The position numbers and the translations under genes were made by a program. From Cymbidium sinense (lineage: Eukaryota; Streptophyta; Magnoliopsida; Asparagales; Orchidaceae), in the NCBI GenBank assembly GCA_021442155.1, contig CM038214.1, positions 53,042,514 to 53,106,513 on the forward strand: a DNA stretch of 64,000 bases, read 5' to 3'. The notes under the pieces were generated by a model that saw only the letters and a list, made by a program, of their open reading frames with translations, was not told where the DNA came from and made no database searches. Position 1 is the first letter of the stretch. Each line of letters opens with the position of its first letter. Below, one piece after another: positions 36,541-46,890 of this stretch.

Positions 36541-37440
36541 TGTTATGCCGATATTATTAATAGATGCTAGTGCAGCTTCCCCAAATTTTACCTAACCCAC
36601 TAGTAATGATTATCTACATACTAGAGAAGACTTATATACAAAGGTATCTGGCATGTTAGTGACTTGTCATGAGCCACTCTTATATGACTCAACTTGGTTG
36701 ATAGTGAGTGCCACCCAGTTTGATTCCTTTGATGTGACTCTTATGCAAAGAGTCATCCTATTCCTAGTCCAAGCTACACAGTCAAAAGCAACTATTCATC
36801 TTGAAATCTCATGCTTAGTCTCTAGGATATGTCTTAGTCCTTTAGATCCATTAAAGTGTGGCTATTCAAATAGCCTATGTCATATACTGATAACATTGTG
36901 CCACTTACTTCTAGGCATTGAAATGGAATTTTAACCCAAGCTCTCTAGTTTTTGAGTTGAGGCAAATTCTTTATTAAATTATGCTGCTACCTTAGGTCTT
37001 AAAATAATGGAGCTATGACTTTGAGAATCTTTGTACAGAGATGTTGAGTTTGGTATATTCTCATTACACACTACGTACCAAGAAGTCCTATCAGGTACAA
37101 TTGCTAATGTAGAAGCCTCACTCAACACTACTTTGCATCAGATCTCTCTGGTTCATCAAGATCTCGAGCACAACCTTAGAGCCTTGAGATCTTTTCAGAG
37201 GGAGCTTTCTAGAGCAAAGATTGAGCTACTCGACATATTAGTTGAATTGAGAGAGCTATAGCAAAGGAGATAGTATCTATTCAAAAGAAGAGCTATGATC
37301 AAACAAGATATCATAGTCATAGAAGAGGATTGCATGCAAGTGGACACTCAGGTGTCCAAACTTGAGCAAATCCTTTTTTCATTAGTTCATGACCAACAAG
37401 CTTACTTTCAACATCTCCATGAAGCTTGAGAAAGATAACC
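36541..37440 (+). pseudogene. coiled-coil tail of the PMD-gypsy open reading frame
   Basis: 37031-37261 and its continuation to about 37430 are rich in Leu, Glu, Arg and Gln with heptad-like spacing: HQDLEHNLRALRSFQRELSR, then KIELLDILVEL, and after a stop VSKLEQILFSLVHDQQAYF. 36653-36934 is a less clear open stretch (CHEPLLYDSTWLIVSATQFD). No catalytic motif is present. I read this as the C-terminal tail of the PMD-containing protein, displaced by the LINE. The role is unknown; coiled coils usually mediate multimerisation. Confidence 0.5.
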
Positions 37441-37658
37441 TACAATGGCTTATAGAGCTCATATAACTTCTGTCTGCATTATAGAAATTTAGGCTAATCA
37501 TTTGCAACTACAATCTCTCTTATATCATTGTCTTATATGATAAATGAAAATTATTACAAATTTTAAAGCTATGTTTCTCTCTTCTCATTATATGGCTACA
37601 TACAATCATTAGTAAAGGAAATGAATGCATCATGTCCTATAGATATGACACATTCATT

Positions 37659-37664
37659 AGGGGG
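37659..37664 (+). promoter_or_regulatory. candidate polypurine tract
   Basis: AGGGGG five bases before the 3' LTR start (TAATT, then TGTTCACATC). Position is right for the plus-strand primer of a gypsy element; six purines is short, so moderate confidence. Confidence 0.45.
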
Positions 37665-37669
37665 TAATT

Positions 37670-39690
37670 TGTTCACATCAAAATATTAAGTAAATAATTT
37701 TTGCCATAACATCGTCGTGTTATGATCTTGTTGTCTTAGCATAACTATAATTCTTCTAGAGATATAAGGGCTAGACTAGTTAGCAAGTTGATGGCATGAC
37801 ACCACAGCATTGCTATGATAGCGTCGAAGTGTTGTGATGATGATATATAGTTTAAAGAAGCAAGAAAACTATTGTCCTTGTCCCAATGATAACAACTGCC
37901 CAAGGGAGTGGGGGGGGGGAATTGTTATGGGGCAAAAAGAACTGCCCCACTAGTTAAAAATCCTATAAAACAGGGGATTGTCCCCCTAGGCTACTTCTTC
38001 TTTTCTCCTACTCTTAATTCTTTATAACTCTCTCACTAGAACTATAAGGAGACTTTCAATAGTAGATGACCAGTGATTGTTCAAAACTGCTTTCTTCCTA
38101 CACAAGATCAAAGCCAAGTCCATCACTACAAACTCCAAGAAAAAGTTTAGAAATGCAATTTTACATAAATTTCTCTCTTAAAAATAATATTTTGCGAGAT
38201 TTCCACCATCAATCTTAGATCTGGTGGAAAATAAAATGGTATCTCCACCAATCTTCTATCCATAGTAAAAAAGAACACCTCCATACACTTAAAATCATAG
38301 ATTTTAGAAAGAACCTCAGTCGTTGAACTTAGTTCTGATGTGAGAAGAAAAGGAAACCTTCCTCCATTGATCTTAGATCTGGAACAAGGACCATATATAC
38401 TAAAAATATGAGAACCTAGCATTGCTAAAGTGTTACTCTATCAAAATTTTCATAAAAATCACAAGAATACTCAAGAATTCCCATACGATATGTGCATTTC
38501 CATCTCGTGGCATCGTGGAACTAAGGCCTAGCATTGAGGCCCTAAGCTCTCATGAATGAAGTCTTTAGCACTCTATCTCATAGCACAGAGGGGTCAGGTA
38601 CTTAGCACTAAGGTGCTATGCTCTCGAGTTTCATCTATTTAACATAACGCCATAATGTCATTGCCACAATGTCAAGGTGCCATGTGTGGAAGTTTATTCT
38701 ACCATCAAACTTAGTTCTAGTGTGAAGAAAAATCCTTGCTCTATTGATCTTAGATCTAGAACAAGGACAAGAGTATTAATGCACTAAAATAAAGTTTATC
38801 TCACACTCTTAAAGTGCTTGTATGCTTGTTAGTTATCCTGAATTGACTTTTGTCAGGTGTTACGGTGCTAAACCATCAACCTCTAGGCATTGTTCAAACA
38901 ATCAACATAACTAATAATTATAATGAAATGGTGCTAACCATGTAGCACCAAGGCACGATATAGTGTCTAGGCACCAAATTTTTAACACCGAGGGGCTCCT
39001 ACACAATAATAATTTTCTAAGTCAATTGCTCAAAAATGCTTTATGGGTTAAAATAAAAAAAAAATGATGAATCTAATTCACCCATATATGCTTTGTCATA
39101 TGCATAAAATCTAAATTAAATGTCTGAGGATGTTGCATGGGTTAAAATTCTCGGTTAGGTCTCATGATTGGGTGGGTTATAAAACTTTCCTCAATGATGG
39201 TTGTATTGATTAAATATTCAATTGGAGGAGATATTTTAAAAATTGAATGTAGTCTATCATTCAAAATAACCTAAAGTAAATAATCATCCACCCATCCATC
39301 ATTTTTTTGTCAAGGATGAGAACTTAAGAAAACCTTTGATCACAAAAGTGCCAATGTCAAACTAAATATATCACCATGTTCATACTCAAATATTCTCATG
39401 CCAATAAGGGTGTGGCTTGTGTCCTCTATCTACATGATTTTACTAAATGGGATCTTGATTGAGCATGTCATTATTCTCTCCAACATATTCTTTATGTTAA
39501 AAGAGAATGATAACTCTATTTGGTTTGGCATTCAAAGAGGTGCAAGCCCAATCACCTTATTCTCCATGAGAATTCTATACAAACAGACATCTATGCCATA
39601 CTACATATAGACACTATTATATATCAAAAGATATGTTTCCATTCTATATCAAAAAGATGTATTTATTTCCAACCTTAATCGAGAGTTATC
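37670..39690 (+). repeat. 3' LTR of the PMD-gypsy element
   Basis: Direct repeat of the 5' LTR, beginning TGTTCACATCAAAA. It lacks about 330 bp present in the 5' LTR (roughly 28310-28660; the homologous join is near 39440). Similarity is unambiguous to about 39690; arm 4 resumes by 39886, so the LTR may extend into that interval. TATAAAA is at 37974-37980. The open frame at 38147-38422 (minus) is a chance frame within the LTR. Confidence 0.85.
37974..37980 (+). promoter_or_regulatory. TATA box of the 3' LTR
   Basis: TATAAAA, in the same context as in the 5' LTR (TCCTATAAAA followed by a pyrimidine-rich tract). Confidence 0.6.
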
Positions 39691-40689
39691 TCTTACTATG
39701 GTAGGATTGGTAATTAACTATGGAGGCTTGTGTTCATAGGAAGTAGAACCCAGATCTAAATAAACCCTAACATATGTTAGGGGAAATCTAGTTGAATATA
39801 TATACAAATCTACCTCATGGAACATAAACTCTTATGCATCCCAAAGTACGATGGCAGAGAGCATCTTCAATGGTATTTTTTTAGTGATAAAAAATTTTTC
39901 TAACTCAATGAAGTTAAAAAATTGCTTAGGGTCTAAAAAAATTAAATAAAAATCAAACCATAAGTTTGATAAATTCTTAATAAATCAACCAACTAATTGA
40001 AATGAAAACCTTTTAAAACTAAACTTGACTTACAATATTAATTTAAATGGATTAAGTGAATTCAGTTAAACTAATGGCTTAAACAATAATGAAATAAATA
40101 AATGAAATCAATTGAAATTCAAATAAATAAAGTAATAAAAATTGAAAATAATTAAGGTTATTTAATCAAGTTAACTCATCCAAATTCATAAACATTAATG
40201 AAATGAATAAATAAGATTAAATTAAATGAACATTTAATTAAATGAAATAAAACACTCTAAATTTTAACCAAAGGTTATAAATCAAAAGATCATAAACTCT
40301 AAACTTAAAAAAAGAAACTTAAAATATTAATCAAATTAAGCTCAAATTAAAATAAATCACTTAATAAATTCAAAAGGGGCTAATCAAGAAACTTAAGATA
40401 TTAGCTTGACCTTCTAGAATGGATGAAATTCCATTCTATTAGAGTTTAGGATGTTGAATAGAATAGGTTCCACCCAAAGTGGGGCTTATTTCATTCTTCA
40501 TTCTTTAACACCTAATTTTCGATATTAACACAAAAGTAAATTTAAAAATGAAAATTGAAAATAAATTTTTGAACCACATAATGGTAAATTAAAAAAACCT
40601 TAAAAAATAAATCAAAACTTGAACCTAAAAGGCCTAGTAAAGTGATACTACACAAACCTATTTTTCTCACACACTAGATTGTTAGGTGA

Positions 40690-42990
40690 CTAACCTTAGA
40701 CTTGGGTTAGGTTGATATTCTATGATATTTAGTGATGCGATGTAAAATAATTTTCTTGGTTTATGGTGTACTATTTTAGACTGGATGGCTAAGATTTTTT
40801 GCCCACTGGTATGAATTGTATGACACTTTTTTAGCCAAATACTATCTTCTACAAGGGGGCTCTGCAAAAAGGGACTAATATAATAAAAGAATATATAAAG
40901 ATTGTTTTCTTATAGGTATGCTTAAGTCCCTAAGTGTAGCTTAATAGCATAGGTGAGCTTGGTAAGAAACTAATGCTAATCCTATATATTTAGAATATAA
41001 TTGATGGTGTGATGTGTATATTGCTTAATATCTATTTTGCAGGGTTTAAAAATTTATTTTGAAATTTAAAATGTAATTTAAGCTTAGTAGTAGGTTAGGA
41101 TCTGTGAGGTCTAAGAATAGTAGGAACTAACCTACCAGTGCATGGTCTTAGTGGTCCCCTATGAAGACCATGGAGGTCCCTGAAGAAGGTGATGATCCTA
41201 GAAGAAGATCCCCATAGATCAAACTTTTAGTTCTAGGTTGAGCTGTATAAGGGCAGAGCTCGGTGGCCATTTTTCTTTTTCTTCTAGGGTATACAATAGT
41301 ACCTAGCCACACTTTCCTATTCTTATTAATTAAATTGGTTTGATTTATTTTGGGTGTAATAGAAACAACATGTTTTCTAGGGTTCTTTATGTGTTATGTT
41401 TTTTGTGATGAATGCCTGGAATGTTAGGCACAAATTTTTTATTCAACTAAAATCTAAATAGCTTAAACATTAAATATATAAACTCATAAACTCATATTAA
41501 TTAAAGCCTTAGAAACAACTTAAAAGCAACTAGAAATAATTAGCTTTTATGAAATATGATATCATATTATTCATACTTTTTGAATTGGGTGCTTCTCCCA
41601 TTGCACATTAGGGAGCATTTAGGCTTTGTGGATGACCTCCCTTCCTAGGGATGTGTTCCATTTCTTCTTATTTGGTCCATGACAACTTCTAACTGCATAT
41701 TATTAGTAGCATAAAATTGCATACATGTAGCCTTAAATAAATTATGAGTCAAAACATAAAAAATAAAATTTATTGCATTAGTTAGGTGCATATTATACTT
41801 GACATGATCTTAGAGATTAGGGAGTGAGTGTTGGCTCTTAGTTTCTTCCTTAAAAGAAACAACCAAACCATCTTGCATAGCATAAAGACTGGAATCATAG
41901 ATTTAAAATTCACTTAGGTGGTCGTAGCTGGTAGCCCTTCCAGTAAGTGGTAAGTCCAGAAGAGTCAGGGATAGGTTCATTTCCTCAAATGAGGGAAAGA
42001 ACAAATAATTCCTAAAAGTTGAAGTAGGTGGAGCCTCTAACTTATGTCAGAAGGATCTGTAGACTTAGGTTTTGAAGCATCCTTCTAGGAATAAGTCTTC
42101 AACCCTAGACATTTTTTTAATATTGTGCTACTAGAATCTAAGTTGTAGAATTCTAATAAAATAACAATTCAAACACTACTAAATTCAATCTCAAAATTGT
42201 AAATCCCAATGGTAGGTTAGTTGAAATGCCTACTAGGCATCACATCTATAGACATTTTCTACTTAATCCTAATTTGCTTCCAAAAGAACACTTTCCCCTT
42301 TGAAAGAATTTCATATTGATTTTTTAAATTACCACCCTTTTAAGATAAAATTTGAAATCCATAAAGATGAAAATCTATTCTTTAATCAAGAGCATTCTTA
42401 AGAAGAGATCCTTCATTTCTAAGATATAATTAACTATAGGGGCTTGCCCTTATAGGATACTACGAACCCTACAACTAAATAAACCCTCTTATTTTTCTCT
42501 ATGTAGTTCTTATTAAGTAATCAAATATAGAAAAATATATTTGTCTTTTGAGATAATATATTTATCTCTTAATGACATATTTGATTACCTAAATAAGTAA
42601 CTCAAGATCTGCAATTGATTAGGATGGTTATCTATGAGGTTTTATGATATGAAATGATGTTTTCTTATTTTGTGGTGTAATACTTTAGACTAAATGCCTA
42701 GGAATTATTTGCATGTGAGTTTAAATGTTACAGCATTCTTTTAGGCAAACACTACTTTCTACTCGTGGTTCTATTTAAAGACACTATCATAAAGAATATA
42801 AAATGATATTTACTTGTAGGTTCTATTTATGTCCATAAACATATCCCAATAGGACACGTGAGTTTGGTAGCCATTAGTACTAAGCCCATATGTTTGAAAT
42901 ATAAACTACTAGTGTGTTGTATGTTTTTTATTGTCTATATTTTGTATATCTTATGATTGTTTTAAAAAATTTTAAAATATAATTTGAACC
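40690..42990 (+). repeat. partial tandem duplication in arm 4, about 1.91-kb period, cut by the gap
   Basis: TATGGTGTACTATTTTAGAC at 40762 recurs as TGTGGTGTAATACTTTAGAC at 42671, followed in both by a GCC/GGC segment, TTAG(C/G)C(A)AA(T/C)ACTA, TCTATTTTG(C/T) and TTAAAATRTAATTT. The second copy runs into the Ns. The gap may therefore hide more tandem arm sequence. Confidence 0.65.
41241..41262 (+). promoter_or_regulatory. conserved TATA-like block of arm 4
   Basis: AGCTGTATAAGGGCAGAGCT then C: the most complete version of the block found in five arms. It is followed by a pyrimidine-rich TTTTTCTTTTTCTTCT tract. Promoter function is inferred from position and conservation. Confidence 0.45.
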
Positions 42991-43090
42991 NNNNNNNNNN
43001 NNNNNNNNNNNNNNNNNNNNNNNNNNNNNNNNNNNNNNNNNNNNNNNNNNNNNNNNNNNNNNNNNNNNNNNNNNNNNNNNNNNNNNNNNN
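42991..43090. other. assembly gap (100 N)
   Basis: Exactly 100 Ns, the conventional size for a gap of unknown length. Arm 4 sequence lies on its left and LINE sequence on its right, so the junction and the 5' part of the LINE are not visible. Confidence 0.99.
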
Positions 43091-43114
43091 GATCTATTCA
43101 ACATACAATTTTAA

Positions 43115-43890
43115 TTGCATTTCACTATATATCAACTTCTTGAAGTTTACTTTCACAATGTCATTAAAGGTCATATTAAAATCATAATCGCCATCACTCT
43201 TATTTGGTTCATATGGATGGACCGAAATGAAGCTAAACATCGTGCGATTCGAATGAATCACATGAGGATTATTACAAGAACTAAAACAAATTTGTGACTT
43301 GTTTAAAGCCAATTTAATTCATCACAAACATTTTAAAGGTCAGAATTGCTGTTGCCATTAAACTTGGCCTCAACCTTCCGCACTGCCTCTTACTATCGAA
43401 ATGATATAATGGTTTTGGAAAACCTCTTGATCATATTATTAAAATTAATACCGATGGTCGTCTCTCATAATGGCTCGGGTTGTGGAGGCATTTTCGTGGG
43501 ATTCTAAGGGTATAGTCCTATGTGCATTTGCTTACCCCTTATTTCAAAGATCGCCCCTTATACTGAGCTTATGGCAGTCCACAAAGCTCTTGAAATTTGC
43601 CTACAAAATGGCTGGCTCAATATTTGGATAGAGGTGGATGCTCTTCTCCTGATTGACCTTTTGACTTCTACCAATAGGAGCAACGCCTGTTTGTACTACC
43701 TTCTCAAGCAAACTAGGGCCCTTCTCTCTCAACTGAATTTTACCATCACTCATGTTTCATGGAAGGTAACGTGGTTTACCTTACCTAACTGGGTGCTAGA
43801 TTAGATAGTCTCATCCTTTTGATCAATTTACAATACCCAAATACTTGAGTCCGTTAACTTGGACAATTTTGGGCTTCCTTACCTCGAATA
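43115..43890 (+). pseudogene. LINE ORF2 C-terminus: linker and RNase H, frameshifted
   Basis: IIIAITLIWFIWMDRNEAKH is the linker that precedes RNase H in plant LINEs. IKINTDGR (about 43439) is strand 1 with the catalytic Asp. NGSGCGGIF, then DSKGIVLCAFAYPLFQRS, and YTELMAVHKALEICLQNGWL (Glu helix, from about 43560) follow in successive frames. IWIEVDALLLIDLL carries the third acidic position. HVSWKVTWFTLPNWVLD is a degraded last helix, and DNFGLPYLEY (about 43862-43890) resembles the usual ORF2 end. At least three frameshifts and several stops make it inactive. Confidence 0.88.
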
Positions 43891-46829
43891 TAATCCTCCT
43901 CTTCGGTCTTCCTTTTTTTTTCGATTCTCTGCTTTCCTAGTGTTCTTTATGGATACTAATAGATATTCAGTGAGCTTTGTGTTTAATGGATTTATAAATG
44001 CAAACCCACTTGGGATCTTGATGCTTTACCGTTAGGTTATTGGATCCTAACTGATAATGAATGCTTTCTGCTGGCCGGTTTTTGATATGTGGATTGTCTC
44101 CCATATTCTCTTTGATTCTAGCTTGGAGCTGATGATTTTCTTTTACTTCTAGGAATTATATTTTATTTTATTTCTATGCATGAAGAGGCTATTTGGTCTT
44201 TTTGCTGATACTTATCATCTTGGCTGTTGTTTATACTGTAACCTGGACCCCTTACAGCAAGCTCCTTCTGGAATCCATTTCCTGTTTCAGCAGCTCTCCT
44301 TGGTGAGATCTTGCTGTTGGGTGTTTTCTTCTCTTCTTCCACCTACTATGGATGTTCTTTGCAGCTTTTCTCACAGATTGTTACTGGCTGTTATATTCAA
44401 GAGAACCTCTCTGTGCAGGAAGCTTCTGAGATTGGGGTTTTGGTCTTCTCCTGCCCCCTGCAGGAATGGGCTTTAATGTTGGCCTTGCTTATTGGTTTTT
44501 TCTGTGTTTACCCTTTTTCTTTGTTTCTATTTCCCCTCGCTACTATTCTTTGATCTTCCCCGCATTCTTATCCTCAGTGACTGGATTAATGTGACTAATC
44601 ATCCCGCTAATGCTTTGAATGTCTCTTATTGGATTGGCTTGTGGTGGGAGTTTTCCCACCCTATTTTTATATATGCTTTTGGGGTGGATTCTTGGCCAAC
44701 TTGTTGGTATTAACTGCCTTGGTTATTGGCTGCACTGGATTAATACTCTAGAGGCAGTTTCTGGGGTTTTGGTTTGTTTTGTTCAGCAAGATGTTGATGA
44801 TTGCTTGGTTGGCTTTGCTTTGAACCCCGTCAAAATTGTATCAAATGCACTGTTTATCCTGGCTGAGTGGTTTTATGGCAAGCAAGCTAGCTGGTTTTTG
44901 CCTTGGTTCCCTGTTATATTATTTTGTCTAGATTATAATGATATTTTTCATTTGAATACAATTTTTGATCCTTTTGCGGGTGGGTTCCAATCTGGTAATA
45001 ACCTCTTTGCTGTTGGGATTAGCTCTCGATTGGCTCTCTTGCTGCTCATCACCGGTAGTTTTTCTGTTCGCTATGTCGCTGATAGGATTAAGGGATTCAC
45101 AGTATGCTTGTCCGATTATGCTATCTCGCTTTGTTTTTGTCTGGCCGTGGCTTTCAATTATGCGATTTTATTGTTTGTTTGAGGGGTATTGCTCATTATC
45201 CGATAATCGCGATCTACATTACCCTTGTTGTTTTCTATTCCCAACTGGGACCCAATGGCTTGTTTCTCGCATCTTTTTTTGTCTTGGGGTTCTGTACTGG
45301 AATGCAATCTTTATGCGGCCCTTTCATGTCTTGGATTTGGCTGTCTTGGCTGCTACTGTCTGGGCTCTCTTTTACTCTTGCTTATCAGCTGTTTTGTTTT
45401 TCTGGATTCTCATATGGAAATCATTTGGACTCCCAGTTTTCCTAATCTGGGACCGGTCTGATTAGTGCTTACTCCTTGGATTATAATCTCTATTATTAAG
45501 GGGTGGTATTATGAACTGCTTTATCTTTTCCTTATGGCTTTAGTTCTACTAGCTTTTCGCCATGCTTGGAAGTTGCCATCTTAACTGTCTCGATTTTAAT
45601 GTTGAGACACATTTCAATTCACCTGTGATCCTTTTATGGCGGGTTCCAATGTTGTATTAGTTGGGTAGTTGGCTTTCCATTAGCCCGCAACAATTTATTT
45701 CCTGTTTTTCCCGACCGCATCACCGCTATTTTGACCGGTTGGTGCGCTTTTATGAGCGCTTTATTCTCGAAAGAATGTTATTATGGCCGCTTTAGTCTCT
45801 TCCTATCTTGGATGTTGCCTTTTGTCCGTTTCTCCGGATTGATTGTTGATCCGGATTATTTGAATGGTGGCCCCAATGTCGCTTTGGAGCCGCTATCCCA
45901 AGCTTTTTTCCGGTGCTAATTTTGGTTAATTGCATTCATTCCCTCTGTTGAGCTATGTTGTCTTCCTTCACTATTGCTTTCTCCGTGATATTAATAAGGG
46001 GATTGTTTCTGGATTATTTTCTCGACCGAAGATTCATTTACATCTCATGTGATTTAGATGGTGTTAATTATAGGCTCATTGACTTATTTAATGTGGTAGT
46101 TGTCTCCTAACTTTTCTTATGGAGGGATTATATGTCGAACTAATTTTTTCTTGAATATGGCTATTCATGAGCTTCGCTAAGATGGCTCACTCACTTATGT
46201 TTATGTATTCTCATGTCAAGATGGCTATATGGATGATAATTTTCTTGAATGAGACTCCTTACCCTTCGACTCTTAGCAATTACCTATATATTTTAGATAT
46301 GATTTTGCTTAGGTTTGCGGTAATAAAGCTCACAGTATATCAACAACGGGTGCTTTCTTCTCACAGTTTGTTGGCTATGATGGTCGTGATGTTCTCACCC
46401 TTTTTTTGGTAGTAGCTCTTGTGATGTAACCCTTCTGAAGTTTGGATGCTCATACTTGCCGCCCCAACTTGGTGTGATTGAGCAGCCTTCTCTATCACAT
46501 TTTCTTATTATCATACTCATACTATATTGTTTCCTTCTATCTTTTGTCAGTATTCCCTTAACCTGCTCTAATTTCTCTCTCATTATAACTTTGTGTGTTT
46601 CTCTTTTTTATCTTGGGTTTGCTCCATATTACCGTGCACTCTTACAACCATCGAGCATTGGCCTTATCCTTTCTTTAGCTTATTATGTTAATCATCTTGT
46701 ATCTTTTGATGCTTTAATGTTTTCTTTTGCTCTTGGATGTACTTAGAGGGGGATTTACTCCTTACGATTGTAGCTTTGAGCGAGTTTCGAGTTTATCCCC
46801 TTTAAGGACCTTGTAACCTTTTTTGTGGT
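43891..46829 (+). other. T-rich, CpG-retaining 3' region of the LINE (no credible CDS)
   Basis: A-poor, T/G/C-rich plus strand with many CpGs (for example TTATCCGATAATCGCGATC near 45200 and CCCGACCGCATCACCGC near 45710), in contrast to the CpG-poor window. Long overlapping open frames occur in all three plus frames (44619-45182, 44965-45465, 45104-45445), simply because stop codons need A. Their translations are Leu/Phe/Cys/Trp-rich, without family signal. I read it as an unusually long LINE 3' UTR; an unrelated insertion within a shorter UTR is the alternative. Confidence 0.5.
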
Positions 46830-46853
46830 AATAAAATACCCCGATAATGGGGT
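46830..46853 (+). promoter_or_regulatory. LINE polyadenylation signal and 3' terminal stem-loop
   Basis: AATAAA at 46830-46835, then ACCCC, loop GATAAT, GGGGT (46838-46853), then TTCCCT and poly(A). The placement fits a 3' recognition hairpin used in target-primed reverse transcription; that role is inferred. Confidence 0.6.
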
Positions 46854-46859
46854 TTCCCT

Positions 46860-46885
<26 letters not shown>
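46860..46885 (+). repeat. LINE poly(A) tail, 26 nt
   Basis: Uninterrupted A run directly after TTCCCT, marking the LINE 3' terminus. Confidence 0.95.

Positions 46886-46890
<5 letters not shown>

Larger units (their letters stand above)
26499..39885 (+). mobile_element. non-autonomous Ty3/gypsy element carrying a plant mobile domain
   Basis: Two directly repeated LTRs (26499 and 37670) enclose gag (30420), a protease (about 32225), a PMD (32840) and a coiled-coil tail (36541-37440). No RT, RNase H or integrase motif was seen between protease and 3' LTR; the only RT-like sequence is an inserted LINE. The arm 4 sequence is interrupted exactly at 26498 and resumes by about 39886, which independently bounds the insertion. 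A five-base target duplication could not be confirmed: GAAAA precedes the 5' LTR, with no clear match after the 3' LTR. All coding parts are broken, so the copy is a fossil. Confidence 0.8.
39886..42990 (+). repeat. LTR-like arm 4, right part (plus)
   Basis: Resumes arm sequence after the insertion: GCTTAGGGTCTAAAAAAATT matches the 8895-8930 region of arm 2, GATGTTGAATAGAAT matches about 10090, and the TATA-like block at 41241-41262 matches 10833. Beyond the arm 2 homology, 42610-42990 repeats 40690-41090 (see the separate entry) before the assembly gap. The short minus-strand frame at 40682-40867 is not supported. Confidence 0.6.
43091..46885 (+). mobile_element. L1-type LINE 3' portion with long T-rich 3' region and poly(A)
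   Basis: The right side of the gap opens in LINE ORF2 just before RNase H, continues through RNase H to about 43890, then a roughly 2.95-kb T-rich 3' region, a stem-loop, an AATAAA and a 26-nt poly(A). The same family as the LINE at 34235 (IWFIWM linker shared). The left end is hidden, so a target duplication cannot be tested. Pure poly(A) and retained CpGs suggest a younger insertion than its surroundings. Confidence 0.82.

Noticed and set aside
44619..45465. Overlapping open frames of 187, 166 and 113 codons suggesting a membrane protein gene
   Set aside because: They overlap in different frames within an A-poor T-rich segment, give Leu/Phe/Cys/Trp-rich translations without motifs and lie between LINE ORF2 and its poly(A). 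Composition explains them.
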